Positions 1 to 10,621 of a stretch of DNA of 39,662 bases are shown here, piece after piece. The notes under the pieces are model-generated. The model did not search any database. It was given only the letters and a program-made list of their open reading frames with translations, and had not been told where the DNA came from. A program made the position numbers and the translations under genes. Source of the stretch: Aquificaceae bacterium (GTDB lineage: Bacteria > Pseudomonadota > Gammaproteobacteria > Thiotrichales > Thiotrichaceae); contig QOAQ01000028.1 of the NCBI GenBank assembly GCA_003972955.1, forward strand, positions 1-39,662, read 5' to 3'. Numbering within the stretch: the first letter of the stretch is position 1; every line of letters begins with the position of its first letter.

Positions 1-1377
1 GGTACCATGCCATCGCAAGGTAGTCGTGTAGATTTAGCGATTAATGAAGCCGTAAAACTATTGCAACAAAGTGATTTTAAAAAAGGCAATATTCTTTTAA
101 TTACCGATGGGGTATCAAACTTATCTAACGCCATTGCTAGTGCTAAAGCAGCGAGTAAAAAAGGCTATAGTGTTTCTATTCTTGGTGTAGGAACAAAACA
201 AGGAGCAACCATCCCCTTAGCGGGCGGGCGTGTACTGCGTGACAAGCAAGGAAACCCTGTTATTGCCTCACTCAATGAAAGTGAGTTGCGCCAAGTTGCC
301 AGTGCAGGTAAAGGATATTATCACTTATCAAGCTTAGGGGATGAAGATGTCAAATATTTTACCGAACAACTCTCAGCTAAAAAGACAGATAAGTTACATG
401 AAAAGTTATTGAAAAATAAAAATAGACAGGTTGAATATTGGAATAATGCGGGAATTTGGTTGAGCTTATTACTTATCCCCTTTGTTTTATTATTATTTCG
501 TCGTGGTCTATTATTTAGTGTGTTACTGGCTGTTTTCTTATTGCCACACGCTGAACCTGCCAATGCATTTGAGTGGGATGCCTTATGGCACAATGATAAC
601 CAGCGCGGCAAAATAGCGCTTGAACATAAACAAGCCGATAAAGCAGCGACGCTCTTTAAACGTCCTGACTGGCAAGCGGCGGCGGCTTATCGGCAGGGAG
701 ATTATCAAAAATCTATTGATCTTTATGCAAAATTTAATAGTGCCGATGCGGATTATAATCGTGGCAATGCCTTGGCAAAACAAAAAAAGATTGACGAAGC
801 CATTAAAGCGTATCAACAAGCCTTAAAGAAAAATCCACAACTACAAGATGCTAAAGACAATCTAAATTTATTAAAAAAATTAAAACAGCAACAACAAAAA
901 AACAAGCAAAAAGGGAAAGACGGCAAAGAGAGAGAGGATAATAAACAAGATAACTCGGATCAAAAGAAGAATAAAAAAAATCAAGAAGGTAAAAAAAGTG
1001 GCAAGAAAGGCGATAAAAAAAATCAGCAAAACAAATCTGACAAACAAAATCAAAAATCTAAAGAAAAGTCTCAAGAAGAACAAAATAAAAAGGATGCTGA
1101 AAAATCAAAATCACAAAAGGATAAAGATAAAAAAGATGATGGCGAAGGTGTCAGCGACCCAAATGAGCATGGACGCTTAGGCAAAGAGGCAGAAAAAAAG
1201 AAGCAACAGAAAAAAGCAATGACAAAGGCAGAATTACAAAAAAAGCGCGAAAAAGATCAACGTGCAGAGCAATGGTTACGCAAAATACCCGATGATTCTG
1301 CGGGCTTATGGCGTAGAAAGTTTATGTATCAATATCGTGATAGAAATCAGTCCACGGGAGAGCAACAACCATGGTAA
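1..1377 (+). CDS. Bat-type aerotolerance protein, VWA domain + TM + TPR + Lys/Gln-rich tail (BatB/BatC-like fusion), 5'-truncated by window edge
   Basis: Frame stays open through base 1; VWA C-terminal half (ILLITDGVSNLS), TM segments, TPR (DYNRGNALAKQKKIDEAIKAYQQALKKNP), then K/Q-rich tail; overlaps batD start. Confidence 0.85.
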   Translation, partial: GTMPSQGSRVDLAINEAVKLLQQSDFKKGNILLITDGVSNLSNAIASAKAASKKGYSVSILGVGTKQGATIPLAGGRVLRDKQGNPVIASLNESELRQVASAGKGYYHLSSLGDEDVKYFTEQLSAKKTDKLHEKLLKNKNRQVEYWNNAGIWLSLLLIPFVLLLFRRGLLFSVLLAVFLLPHAEPANAFEWDALWHNDNQRGKIALEHKQADKAATLFKRPDWQAAAAYRQGDYQKSIDLYAKFNSADADYNRGNALAKQKKIDEAIKAYQQALKKNPQLQDAKDNLNLLKKLKQQQQKNKQKGKDGKEREDNKQDNSDQKKNKKNQEGKKSGKKGDKKNQQNKSDKQNQKSKEKSQEEQNKKDAEKSKSQKDKDKKDDGEGVSDPNEHGRLGKEAEKKKQQKKAMTKAELQKKREKDQRAEQWLRKIPDDSAGLWRRKFMYQYRDRNQSTGEQQPW

Positions 1378-3053
1378 GCAAGCGATTAACGCATCAATTC
1401 TTTCTGCTACTCTGTTTATTTTTATGCCTACCCACCCTCTCTTTCGCGAAGGTACAGCTAAAAATTGATGCACTCAATATTAGTGTAGAAGATGCCTTTG
1501 AAATAACCATTACCAGTGATAGCGCAAGTGTGGGTAGTATTGATATCTCAGGCTTACAACAAGATTTTGAAATTCTTGATCAATACAAACAAAGTAGCAT
1601 GAACATTATTAACGGGAATGTTACGCAATCTTCTTCATGGATATATACCGTCGTTGCGAAACATGCGGGGAAAATAACAATTCCTGCTATTACTGTAGGC
1701 AATGAAAGCACCCAGCCGACAGACATTACCATCAAAGATTCTACTGAGATGACAGGTGCAAAGGATATTATCTTAGAAGCTGAGATAGAGCAGCCTGCCA
1801 CTTATGTGCAAGGTCAATTTATTTATGTTCAAAAACTGTTATCCGCCAGACCCTTTAGAAGCAACGCCACACTAACGCGCCCTCGTTTAACCGCAGGACG
1901 TGCAGATATAGAACCACTAGGCAACACACCAGAGCGCATTGTACAACGCGATGGACGTGACTACCGTATGCTCACCCGTCGCTTTGCCATTATCCCGCAG
2001 GAAAGTGGTAAATTGGTACTCGCACCATCTGTTTTTAGTGGCACACTTCGTCGCGAAAGCCAGCGTAATCTTAATACGTTTAACTATAGCTCACGCAGTA
2101 AACGCGTCAGAGTAAAATCAAAAGAAATCACTCTTAATATCAAGCCACGCCCCGATGAGTTCACGGGTAAAGACTGGATTATTGCTAAAGATTTTTCCTT
2201 ACATTTAAACTGGCCCATACCACCTGAGCAACTCAAAGCTGGTGAACCTGTTACTGTCGTTTTAGCCGCTATTGCGGATGGCTTACGCGCAGAGCAATTA
2301 CCTGAGATTAATCTGCAAGCACCTGATGGTATAAAGCTTTATCCTGAAAAACCAGTATTCGATAATATTAAAAATCTCGATGGTATCGTCGGCACAATGA
2401 ATAAAAATATCGTACTCATTGCCACAGGCGGGGGAAATTTTATACTGCCTGAATTAACGATTCCGTGGTGGAACAGTCAAACAAATAAACAAGAAGTAGC
2501 GACGATTAAAGCAGTTACATTAAAGGTATCAGGCGCACCCGCAGTAACACCGATACAAAAAGCATTAACGCCCCCCAAAGAAGAGAAACAGACAGATATT
2601 GATGAGCCACAAGAATCAAGCCTATCAAATACACTCATTATCTTAATAATCTTAACCAGTGTATTATTACTTTTACTGTTAGCATGGCTCTATAAAAATT
2701 GGCGCAAAAAATTATTAACAGCCGATATAACCGCTAAGACTAGTAAAAAACAAACAGCCGTTGATCAACAAAAAAACTTACAGCAGTTAAAACAAGCTTG
2801 TATAGACAATAATCCACAAACTGCAAAAACATTATTTGCAAATTGGCTAAAAAACATAGGTGATAATGGCTTAAGCGATACACACTTGCAATACGCGATA
2901 AATGATCTAAATCAGCATTTATACGCTAAAAATAACGGTGTTTGGCAAGGAGAAGACTTATGGAGAGCGGTAGAAAAAATACAGCAACAACAAGATAAAC
3001 GAGAAAGTAAAAAAGAAGCTAAAAACAAAGAACTAGAGCCTTTGTATTTATAA
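1371..3053 (+). CDS. batD: BatD-like oxygen-tolerance protein
   Basis: Signal peptide, BatD-like beta-rich ectodomain (YVQGQFIYVQKLL), C-terminal TM; overlaps upstream VWA/TPR gene by 7 nt. Confidence 0.8.
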   Translation: MVSKRLTHQFFLLLCLFLCLPTLSFAKVQLKIDALNISVEDAFEITITSDSASVGSIDISGLQQDFEILDQYKQSSMNIINGNVTQSSSWIYTVVAKHAGKITIPAITVGNESTQPTDITIKDSTEMTGAKDIILEAEIEQPATYVQGQFIYVQKLLSARPFRSNATLTRPRLTAGRADIEPLGNTPERIVQRDGRDYRMLTRRFAIIPQESGKLVLAPSVFSGTLRRESQRNLNTFNYSSRSKRVRVKSKEITLNIKPRPDEFTGKDWIIAKDFSLHLNWPIPPEQLKAGEPVTVVLAAIADGLRAEQLPEINLQAPDGIKLYPEKPVFDNIKNLDGIVGTMNKNIVLIATGGGNFILPELTIPWWNSQTNKQEVATIKAVTLKVSGAPAVTPIQKALTPPKEEKQTDIDEPQESSLSNTLIILIILTSVLLLLLLAWLYKNWRKKLLTADITAKTSKKQTAVDQQKNLQQLKQACIDNNPQTAKTLFANWLKNIGDNGLSDTHLQYAINDLNQHLYAKNNGVWQGEDLWRAVEKIQQQQDKRESKKEAKNKELEPLYL

Positions 3054-3054
3054 T

Positions 3055-3093
3055 ACCTGAATCCGTATTAACTCTCGGATTCAAATATAATTT
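3055..3093. repeat. Short palindrome TGAATCCG...CGGATTCA directly after batD (possible terminator; resembles the ACCTGAATCC family)
   Basis: cctgaatccgtattaactctcggattcaaat, 8-bp perfect stem. Confidence 0.5.
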
Positions 3094-3144
3094 TCTACAA
3101 AATAAAGTTGCATCAAGCGCTCAATAATAACGAGGGAATTTATA

Positions 3145-5739
3145 ATGAGATCCGATAAATTAACCAGTAAATTTCAGTTAGCACTTCAAGATGCCCAGTC
3201 TTTGGCATTGGGTAATAATCATCAATTTATTGAGCCATTACACTTATTGCTTGCACTAATCGACCAAGAGGGGGGTATTGCGCGCAGTGTGTTTGCTCAA
3301 GCTGGCGTTAAGATTAACGCATTACGCTCAAAGCTTACTGAAGCGTTAGCGTCAATGGCGAGTGTTTCTGGTGGTGATAATGGTGATTTGCACGTTTCTA
3401 ATGACTTATCTCGTTTATTAAATATCACCGATAAACTAGCGCAAAAGCGTGATGATCAATACATATCCTCCGAGCTATTTTTAGTTGCTGCACTTGACGA
3501 TAAAGGTGTTGTCGGTAAATTGCTTAAAAAATCAGGAGCGACAAAAGATGCGCTAAATATGGCGATTGACAATATTCGCGGTGGACAATCCGTTGATGAC
3601 CCCAATGCCGAGGATAAGCACGAGGCTCTTAAAAAATATACGATTGATCTAACCGAGCGTGCGGAGCAGGGAAAAATTGACCCGATTATTGGGCGCGATG
3701 AAGAAATTCGTCGCATGGTACAAATTCTACAGCGTCGCACGAAAAATAATCCTGTTGTTATTGGTGAACCTGGCGTGGGTAAAACTGCCTTGGTTGAAGG
3801 TTTAGCACAGCGTATCGTGAATGGTGAAGTCCCGAATAGCTTTAAAGATAAACGCTTATTATCACTGGATTTAGCCGCCCTACTCGCTGGCGCAAAATTT
3901 CGTGGTGATTTTGAAGAGCGTCTAAAAGCTGTCTTGAATGATGTTTCTAAATCGGATGGCAATATCATTCTATTTATTGATGAAATTCACACCATGGTGG
4001 GGGCAGGCAAGGCTGATGGTGCAATGGATGCGGGCAATATGTTAAAACCCGCCTTGGCACGTGGCGAGCTACATTGTGTGGGTGCGACTACGCTGGATGA
4101 GTATCGTGAGTATATTGAAAAAGATGCCGCGTTAGAGCGTCGTTTCCAAAAAATCATTGTTGATGAGCCTTCGGTAGAAGACACCATTGCGATTTTACGT
4201 GGATTAAAAGAGCGTTACGAGGCGCATCATGGTGTCGAAATTACCGACCCTGCGATTGTTGCCGCCGCTACTCTGTCGCATCGTTATATTGCAGATCGTC
4301 AGTTGCCTGATAAAGCCATCGACCTAATTGATGAGGCTGCCTCGCGTATTCGTATTGAAATTGACTCAAAACCAGAAGCGATGGATAAGCTTGAGCGTAA
4401 AATGATTCAATATAAAATCGAGCGTGAAGCCTTAAATAAAGAAGAAGATAGAGCCTCAAAAAAACGCCTTGGTATTATTGAAGATAAAATATCCGTTTTA
4501 GAACGAAAGTATTCTGATTTAGAAGAAATCTGGAAAGTAGAAAAGTCTGCTGTCCAAGGCACTGCTCACATCAAAGAATCGTTAGACTCCGCGCGTATTG
4601 AACTAGAAACAGCCAGTCGTCAAGGTAATTTACAGCTAATGGCAGAGCTTCAATATGGCAAGATCCCCGAGTTAGAAAAACAACTTCAAGCAGCAGATGA
4701 AGCGGGTGAAATGGACAACTTCCAGCTACTTAGAAATAAAGTAACGGATGAAGAGATCGCTGATATTGTTTCTATGTGGACAGGTATTCCTGTGAATAAA
4801 ATGCTCGAAGGTGAGCGCGATAAATTATTACGCATGGAAGCCTCGCTGCAAAAGAAAGTCATCGGTCAAACAGAAGCCATCAGCGCCGTGGCAAATGCTA
4901 TTCGACGCTCTCGTGCTGGCTTGTCTGACCCTAATCGTCCCACGGGTTCTTTCTTATTCCTTGGTCCAACAGGGGTGGGTAAAACAGAGTTAACCAAAGC
5001 ACTCTCTACCTTCTTATTTGATACGCAGGACGCCATGGTGCGTATTGATATGTCGGAATTTATGGAGAAGCATTCTGTCGCTCGACTCATCGGTGCACCT
5101 CCAGGTTATGTAGGCTACGAAGAAGGTGGCTACCTTACTGAGCTGGTCAGACGCAAGCCCTACTCGGTGATTTTAATGGATGAGGTCGAAAAAGCGCATC
5201 CTGATGTATTCAATATTCTGCTACAAGTCTTGGATGATGGTCGTTTAACCGATGGTCAAGGTCGCACCGTTAATTTCCGCAATACCGTGATCGTCATGAC
5301 CTCAAATCTAGGCTCTGATGTGATTCAAACTATGGCTGGCGAAGAAAATTATGACCGTATGAAAACTGCAGTGATGGATATTGTCGGCACACATTTTCGT
5401 CCTGAGTTTATTAACCGTATTGATGATACCGTTGTATTTAGACCCTTAGATCAAAATGAGATTCGTCAGATAGCAGAGATTCAAATAGGTAACCTAAGTA
5501 AACGCCTTATAAGCCGAGAGATGAGCATTACATTTAATAATGATGCGTTAGATTTGATAGCAGAAGAAGGGTTTGACCCTGTTTATGGTGCGCGCCCTCT
5601 TAAACGCGCGATTCAAACACATATTGAAAATCCATTAGCACAAAAGATATTAGCTGGGGATTTTGCATCAGGTGATACGATTATGGTTGGTGTTGAGAAA
5701 GTGAATAATCGCTCTGTATTTAGTTTTACCAAGGTGTAG
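3145..5739 (+). CDS. clpB: ATP-dependent disaggregase ClpB
   Basis: 864 aa; two AAA+ modules ([32 protein letters not shown]), middle coiled coil, Clp_N. Confidence 0.98.
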   Translation: MRSDKLTSKFQLALQDAQSLALGNNHQFIEPLHLLLALIDQEGGIARSVFAQAGVKINALRSKLTEALASMASVSGGDNGDLHVSNDLSRLLNITDKLAQKRDDQYISSELFLVAALDDKGVVGKLLKKSGATKDALNMAIDNIRGGQSVDDPNAEDKHEALKKYTIDLTERAEQGKIDPIIGRDEEIRRMVQILQRRTKNNPVVIGEPGVGKTALVEGLAQRIVNGEVPNSFKDKRLLSLDLAALLAGAKFRGDFEERLKAVLNDVSKSDGNIILFIDEIHTMVGAGKADGAMDAGNMLKPALARGELHCVGATTLDEYREYIEKDAALERRFQKIIVDEPSVEDTIAILRGLKERYEAHHGVEITDPAIVAAATLSHRYIADRQLPDKAIDLIDEAASRIRIEIDSKPEAMDKLERKMIQYKIEREALNKEEDRASKKRLGIIEDKISVLERKYSDLEEIWKVEKSAVQGTAHIKESLDSARIELETASRQGNLQLMAELQYGKIPELEKQLQAADEAGEMDNFQLLRNKVTDEEIADIVSMWTGIPVNKMLEGERDKLLRMEASLQKKVIGQTEAISAVANAIRRSRAGLSDPNRPTGSFLFLGPTGVGKTELTKALSTFLFDTQDAMVRIDMSEFMEKHSVARLIGAPPGYVGYEEGGYLTELVRRKPYSVILMDEVEKAHPDVFNILLQVLDDGRLTDGQGRTVNFRNTVIVMTSNLGSDVIQTMAGEENYDRMKTAVMDIVGTHFRPEFINRIDDTVVFRPLDQNEIRQIAEIQIGNLSKRLISREMSITFNNDALDLIAEEGFDPVYGARPLKRAIQTHIENPLAQKILAGDFASGDTIMVGVEKVNNRSVFSFTKV

Positions 5740-5748
5740 TTATATACC

Positions 5749-5776
5749 GTAGGTACAAGGCATGCCTTGTAGCTAC
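5749..5776. repeat. Palindromic repeat with core ACAAGGCATGCCTTGT
   Basis: Perfect 16-bp palindrome with outer GTAG/CTAC arms; same core at 10554-10569. Confidence 0.75.
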
Positions 5777-5786
5777 CCCAATGTTT

Positions 5787-6617
5787 TTATGAATTTTTAA
5801 CTTCCCACGTGACATCTACCGCCTGACGATTCTCAAATACATCATGCACCCTAAAAACACTCACTCCCGCCATCACACCCAATGTCGTTGTCGCGGCTGT
5901 TGCGGCGGCTAGTTTTGCAGAGCTTTTTTGCTGGCAAATCTCGCTAAGAAAGCGCTTTCGGCTTGTACCTAGCAATACCTCATAGCCAAGTGCGGTGATA
6001 GCATTTAGCTGTGACATTAACGTGAGATTATGTGCAAAGCTTTTACCAAAGCCAATACCAGGGTCAAGAATAATATGTGAGGGTTTGATGCCCGCTGAGC
6101 GTGCTGCTTCTGCCCGTTGCTTTAGATAATGTGTGACTTCAGCAACCACATCGCTGTATTGAGGATTATCCTGCATGGTGGCGGAAATTCCTTGACGATG
6201 CATTAGTACAATAGGCGCTTGTTTGGATGCTGCAAGTTCCAACATTCCCTCAGAGTCTTCCCCTGCTGATACATCATTTATCCAGTTTGCACCTGCTTCT
6301 AAAGCACGTTTAGCAACCGTTACATTGGTCGTATCTATACTAATTAAAATGGATTGATCAATATTTTTTCTTAATGTTTCAATAACGGGGATAACACGGC
6401 TGATTTGCTCCTCTTCACTCACGACATCGGCACCGGGGCGTGTAGATTCTCCGCCTACATCAATAATATCAGCACCTTCTTTTATCATTTGCTGTGCATG
6501 TTGAAGCGCTAAACGGGGGCTGTCGTGCTGACCACCATCAGAAAAGCTGTCGGGGGTTACATTAAGTATGCCCATTACAAGAGGTCGTTTATTTGTCATT
6601 TTTTGTATAATTTGCAA
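5787..6617 (-). CDS. folP: Dihydropteroate synthase (true start may be 6599, MTNKRP)
   Basis: [43 protein letters not shown]. Confidence 0.96.
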   Translation of the reverse strand: MQIIQKMTNKRPLVMGILNVTPDSFSDGGQHDSPRLALQHAQQMIKEGADIIDVGGESTRPGADVVSEEEQISRVIPVIETLRKNIDQSILISIDTTNVTVAKRALEAGANWINDVSAGEDSEGMLELAASKQAPIVLMHRQGISATMQDNPQYSDVVAEVTHYLKQRAEAARSAGIKPSHIILDPGIGFGKSFAHNLTLMSQLNAITALGYEVLLGTSRKRFLSEICQQKSSAKLAAATAATTTLGVMAGVSVFRVHDVFENRQAVDVTWEVKNS

Positions 6618-7641
6618 TGGCTTGTGAACATTCCGTTACTAAAGCGGGGCCTTGATAGATAAGCGCGGAGTAAACTTGTACTAACGTCGCACCTGCTTTA
6701 ATTTTATCAACCGCATCTTCGCCAGAGGCTATGCCCCCTACGCCTATAATGGGTATTTTATCCCCGAGTATATTGGCAAATTGAGTAATAATAGCCGTGG
6801 ATAAATCACGCACTGGCTCACCACTCAAGCCCCCTGCTTCATCACCGTATTGCATGTCTTTCACAGCATCGCGTGATAAGGTGGTATTGGTTGCGATTAA
6901 GCCATCTATCTTATTATTGAGGAGTGTCTCTGCAATAAAGACTACTTCATCCGAACTTAAATCAGGTGCTACTTTTACCGCTAAGGGTACATATTTATCG
7001 TGAGTTTTGGCTAAGCTTAATTGTGCTTGCTTTAATGTTGATAGTAGCTGGTTTAGCTCATCGCCATACTGCAAGTCACGTAAACCCGGTGTATTTGGGG
7101 AAGATATATTGATCGTAATATAGTCAGCGAAGGCATAGGCTTCACGGAGACAAATCAAGTAATCATCAACCGCATTTTCAACATCGGTATCAAAGTTTTT
7201 ACCAATATTAATACCAATAATTCCCTTATGACCTGCTGCACGTGCTTTTTTGACTTGCTTAAGAAGGTGCTGAATACCTAAATTATTAAACCCCATGCGG
7301 TTAATAATAGCGCGGGCTTGCGGCAAACGGAATAAACGTGGCAAGGGGTTTCCATCTTGTGGACGCGGGGTGATTGTACCAATTTCAACAAAGCCAAAAC
7401 CTAGTTGGGATAACTCAGCTAAGTAATCACCATTTTTATCTAAACCTGCTGCTAGACCAACCTGATTGGGAAATTGTATCCCCATTACTGTGGTGGCTTT
7501 ACTGCTTATTTTTTTTGTAGATAAACGCAATAGCCCCATTTTTGACGCAATTTTTAGACCGTTTAAGGTCAAGTGATGGGCTTTTTCTGCCGAGAAAAGA
7601 AATAAGATGGGACGTAATAATTTATAGGCTGCGGTATACAC
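6589..7641 (-). CDS. pyrD: Dihydroorotate dehydrogenase (quinone), class 2; GTG start proposed
   Basis: [26 protein letters not shown] aligns with the PyrD N-terminus; track start at 7695 lies inside an inverted repeat and adds non-homologous residues. Confidence 0.93.
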   Translation of the reverse strand: MYTAAYKLLRPILFLFSAEKAHHLTLNGLKIASKMGLLRLSTKKISSKATTVMGIQFPNQVGLAAGLDKNGDYLAELSQLGFGFVEIGTITPRPQDGNPLPRLFRLPQARAIINRMGFNNLGIQHLLKQVKKARAAGHKGIIGINIGKNFDTDVENAVDDYLICLREAYAFADYITINISSPNTPGLRDLQYGDELNQLLSTLKQAQLSLAKTHDKYVPLAVKVAPDLSSDEVVFIAETLLNNKIDGLIATNTTLSRDAVKDMQYGDEAGGLSGEPVRDLSTAIITQFANILGDKIPIIGVGGIASGEDAVDKIKAGATLVQVYSALIYQGPALVTECSQAIANYTKNDK

Positions 7642-7669
7642 AAGGAGTCCAATGTTAGAATTAAAAATT

Positions 7670-7745
7670 GTAGCCTGTGTTGAGGCACGAAACATGGGAT
7701 TAAGAAATATCGGATTCCTGTGTTTCGTGCCTCAACACAGGCTAC
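7670..7745. repeat. REP/BIME-like inverted pair: 25-bp perfect inverted repeat
   Basis: GTAGCCTGTGTTGAGGCACGAAACA (7670-7694) / TGTTTCGTGCCTCAACACAGGCTAC (7721-7745); each arm also holds its own smaller palindrome (CCTGTGTT...AACACAGG). Confidence 0.9.
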
Positions 7746-7808
7746 GTTATTGACACATAAGCTAAGGAACGTGCATGAAATAACTTCGACATTCTAACTT
7801 GCCTTTTT

Positions 7809-8939
7809 TTAAGATGCGACAGAAACTTTTTTATCTATCGTTTTATCAACAATCTCTTGATATTTTTCCTTATAAATATCTCCCATTACATCAAAAGAGA
7901 AATATTGTTTAGCGTAACGCATAGCTGCTTCGCCCATTTCTTGTCGTAATTCCGAAGAGTCAATCAATTGTTCGGTAAATTGCTGTAACTCCTCGTTATT
8001 GTTACCCACATAGCCTGTTTTTTTATGTTGCACGACTTCATCATTGCCAGGAATATTGGTAACAACAGCAGGAATACCTGCAACTTGGGCTTCTAATAAG
8101 GCTAAAGATAAACCTTCATACAAGGAGGTTTGTAGAAATATATCTAAACTAGACACTTCTTTTAAAGCATCGGGACGACTTAATAAGCCTGTTACTCGCA
8201 CCCCTGCATCATTAAGCAATTTAACATCATCAGGCTCTCCACCGCCTACCCAAACAAACTCTACATCATTGCGTTTAGCAGAGATTGATTGTGCAATCGT
8301 GGCAAAATCCCACGGCGCTTTTTGCTCGGATATTCGCCCTAGCACGCCAATTTTAACTTTATCATTCTTTTGTGCATAATCCTTAGGAATGGTCTGCTCA
8401 ACATCAATACCATTACTAATTCTGATTAATCTCTCTGTGTTACCAAACGTAATTTCTTTTAAAATAATATCGAATTCTTTTTTAGAGCAGGCAACAATCG
8501 TGCCTCCAAGCCAATACCCAATCAGCTCTAATGCCTTATAAACTTGACGTTTAAGGGGATTTTTAATCAAGGGATAGTGAATAGCATGGGATGTATAAAG
8601 CAGTGACTGATTTTTTCTTAATAAAAAGCCCGCCGCACGGGCAAGAAAACCACTTTTTGATGAGTGACCGTGAATAATATCAGGGTTGATACGTTTTAGG
8701 TTTTTATAAAGTCCGATGAGCGCCTTTGTATCGACAATAGGGTCAATCGCACGGCTCATTTGAACGTGGATTAAATTGACTCTAGGGTCAAACATCTCAC
8801 GCCAGTTTTCAGGTGTTTCTTCTCGAATAGAGTGTAAAACAGTCACTTCATAACCTGCCTCTACTAGCTTGTTCGACATATCTATAACCCATATAAATAC
8901 GCCATGCCCCATAGGTTCTATTACGTGAGCGATATGCAT
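7809..8939 (-). CDS. Glycosyltransferase family 4 (GT-B fold)
   Basis: N-terminal HVIEPMGHGVFIWVIDMSNKL, VGVLGRISEQKAPWDFATIA-type segment, SLYEGLSLALLEAQVAGIPAVVTNIPG. Confidence 0.9.
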   Translation of the reverse strand: MHIAHVIEPMGHGVFIWVIDMSNKLVEAGYEVTVLHSIREETPENWREMFDPRVNLIHVQMSRAIDPIVDTKALIGLYKNLKRINPDIIHGHSSKSGFLARAAGFLLRKNQSLLYTSHAIHYPLIKNPLKRQVYKALELIGYWLGGTIVACSKKEFDIILKEITFGNTERLIRISNGIDVEQTIPKDYAQKNDKVKIGVLGRISEQKAPWDFATIAQSISAKRNDVEFVWVGGGEPDDVKLLNDAGVRVTGLLSRPDALKEVSSLDIFLQTSLYEGLSLALLEAQVAGIPAVVTNIPGNDEVVQHKKTGYVGNNNEELQQFTEQLIDSSELRQEMGEAAMRYAKQYFSFDVMGDIYKEKYQEIVDKTIDKKVSVAS

Positions 8940-8957
8940 AATGCTTTCCTCATCTTT

Positions 8958-10535
8958 TTATTTGCGGTTATCAATAATGACATCGCATACAGTGATGTTT
9001 TCATTGAAGTTAAATGTATGTAGCCCTTTTAGACGCTTATCCCAATCAGGAAAAATTTGACTGATAATCTCTTCGGAATAATGATCAGTGCTTAATGTTG
9101 TTATCTCACAAAGGTTTAAACCTGCTCCATAAGATGCTGCACAATTTTGAGATGGACGATATATTTTCCCATTATGTGAGAAAATTTTTCCTGCGGGTCT
9201 TGCGCTTGCGGCATCAGAAATTATGGGATTGAGTGGGTGCGCTTGCCAATCGTCACTCAAGGGGCTGTCTGCATAAAATAGGTGTAAATCTTCTGTTGAT
9301 GGACACTGTTCATCGTCAGCGACACAGGCAAATAGCCACCAAAGTCCATCGTGCTTGAATAAAGTTGAATCATACGCACGAATATTTGTGATAAGTTTTT
9401 TCTCAAATTCCCATTGATAGGGAAATGATGTGCATTTATAAAGCTCTACACATTGCGCATCACCCGATTCAGGGATCATATAAAAATCATTATCATGCTG
9501 AAAAATAAAAGGGTAGGATAAATGATGTGGCTTTTCTAGAATCTTAACAGGATCGCTATAACTCCCGTCGGCATATAGCTCCATACAACTAAGATGCCCT
9601 AAGTCGCGCTCAAATAATAACTCTTCAAAGAAAATATAGTTTTTATTATCTTGTGTTACCACAAACGGATCTGCCCAGAACCTATCCTCTGGTGGCTGTA
9701 ACATTTTAAATGATGAAATATTAAAATTTGCAACTAATGAGTTTTCCGCTGAGTTTTCTCCATAAATTAAAGCCCATTGCTCTTTCGCTCTATATTTATG
9801 ATCCATTTTTTTAGTAATACGTTTTATAGACTGCCAAACTAAACAGGCAGAATCTCTTTTTGACACCTCATTTTTTGCTAATTTTTCTTGAGCAAAGCTT
9901 ATTGGCTTGGGTAGTTCGCTAACCTTTAATTGATTCAAATAGTGAGGGATAAAATAGGATGTTTTATGTAAACACTGCTCTGCGGTACGGCATAGTGAAG
10001 CCATATCGACACTGGTATTTGATTGGTACAAGGTGATATTCGGCGTACCACTTAAGGTTTCTATTTGTAGCCCCATAGTGACCACATCATTTTCTGAGAT
10101 AAAATCATTCACTGCAGTGAGTTGTGATTTTACTTTTTCATCATCACCAATAAAAATCGACCACACCCCTAATTTTGGCTGTATGAGCAAATCATCTGCT
10201 AATAATGCTTCAGTAAAATTAATAATAAAATCGATCTCACCGAGGTCGGGCAAGCTTGTGTTTGCTAGATCATAAACATCAGCATGACCAAGTAAGTCAT
10301 CAATCGCTTTATCTGTAAAATAATGCGGCTGACAATGGTATAAATAACGTTCGATATGATGCAGAAATTGAACTGCAAGAGGCGGCTTTTTCGATGAAGT
10401 GTGCTTAAGCAATAGAGTGGAGAGACTCACTCCTTCTATAGCTAGTACATTTTTCAATACTGCGTACTGCCACGATGCAATAGAATGTCCTCGTGTTATT
10501 ACCGCAATATTGTATTTATCAGTTGTTGTTATCAT
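8958..10535 (-). CDS. Formyltransferase-like N-terminal domain fused to five-bladed propeller (glucosamine inositolphosphorylceramide transferase 1 N-terminal-like) domain
   Basis: RFWADPFVVTQDNKNYIFFEELLFERDLGHLS, SYPFIFQHDNDFYMIPESGDAQCVELY, ARPAGKIFSHNGKIYRPSQNC; start at MITTTDKYN preferred over track start 10562, which is inside a palindrome. Confidence 0.6.
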   Translation of the reverse strand: MITTTDKYNIAVITRGHSIASWQYAVLKNVLAIEGVSLSTLLLKHTSSKKPPLAVQFLHHIERYLYHCQPHYFTDKAIDDLLGHADVYDLANTSLPDLGEIDFIINFTEALLADDLLIQPKLGVWSIFIGDDEKVKSQLTAVNDFISENDVVTMGLQIETLSGTPNITLYQSNTSVDMASLCRTAEQCLHKTSYFIPHYLNQLKVSELPKPISFAQEKLAKNEVSKRDSACLVWQSIKRITKKMDHKYRAKEQWALIYGENSAENSLVANFNISSFKMLQPPEDRFWADPFVVTQDNKNYIFFEELLFERDLGHLSCMELYADGSYSDPVKILEKPHHLSYPFIFQHDNDFYMIPESGDAQCVELYKCTSFPYQWEFEKKLITNIRAYDSTLFKHDGLWWLFACVADDEQCPSTEDLHLFYADSPLSDDWQAHPLNPIISDAASARPAGKIFSHNGKIYRPSQNCAASYGAGLNLCEITTLSTDHYSEEIISQIFPDWDKRLKGLHTFNFNENITVCDVIIDNRK

Positions 10536-10551
10536 TTTTTTTATTTTTTTT

Positions 10552-10571
10552 AAACAAGGCATGCCTTGTTT
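10552..10571. repeat. Second copy of the ACAAGGCATGCCTTGT palindrome
   Basis: aaacaaggcatgccttgttt, 20-bp perfect palindrome. Confidence 0.75.
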
Positions 10572-10621
10572 CTACGGGAAATGTTTTTTTATTATTTCTC
10601 CTAATTGTATTGTTTTATACT

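Noticed and set aside
3456-5090. Antisense ORFs inside clpB (for example 3456-3968 minus, 3987-4187 minus, 4866-5090 minus)
   Set aside because: Opposite-strand frames of a strongly conserved ClpB CDS; composition is Ser/Arg-rich shadow translation without recognisable domains
7642-7695. N-terminal extension [18 protein letters not shown] of PyrD in the ORF track
   Set aside because: Encoded largely by an inverted repeat and lacks homology to PyrD N-termini; GTG at 7641 fits better
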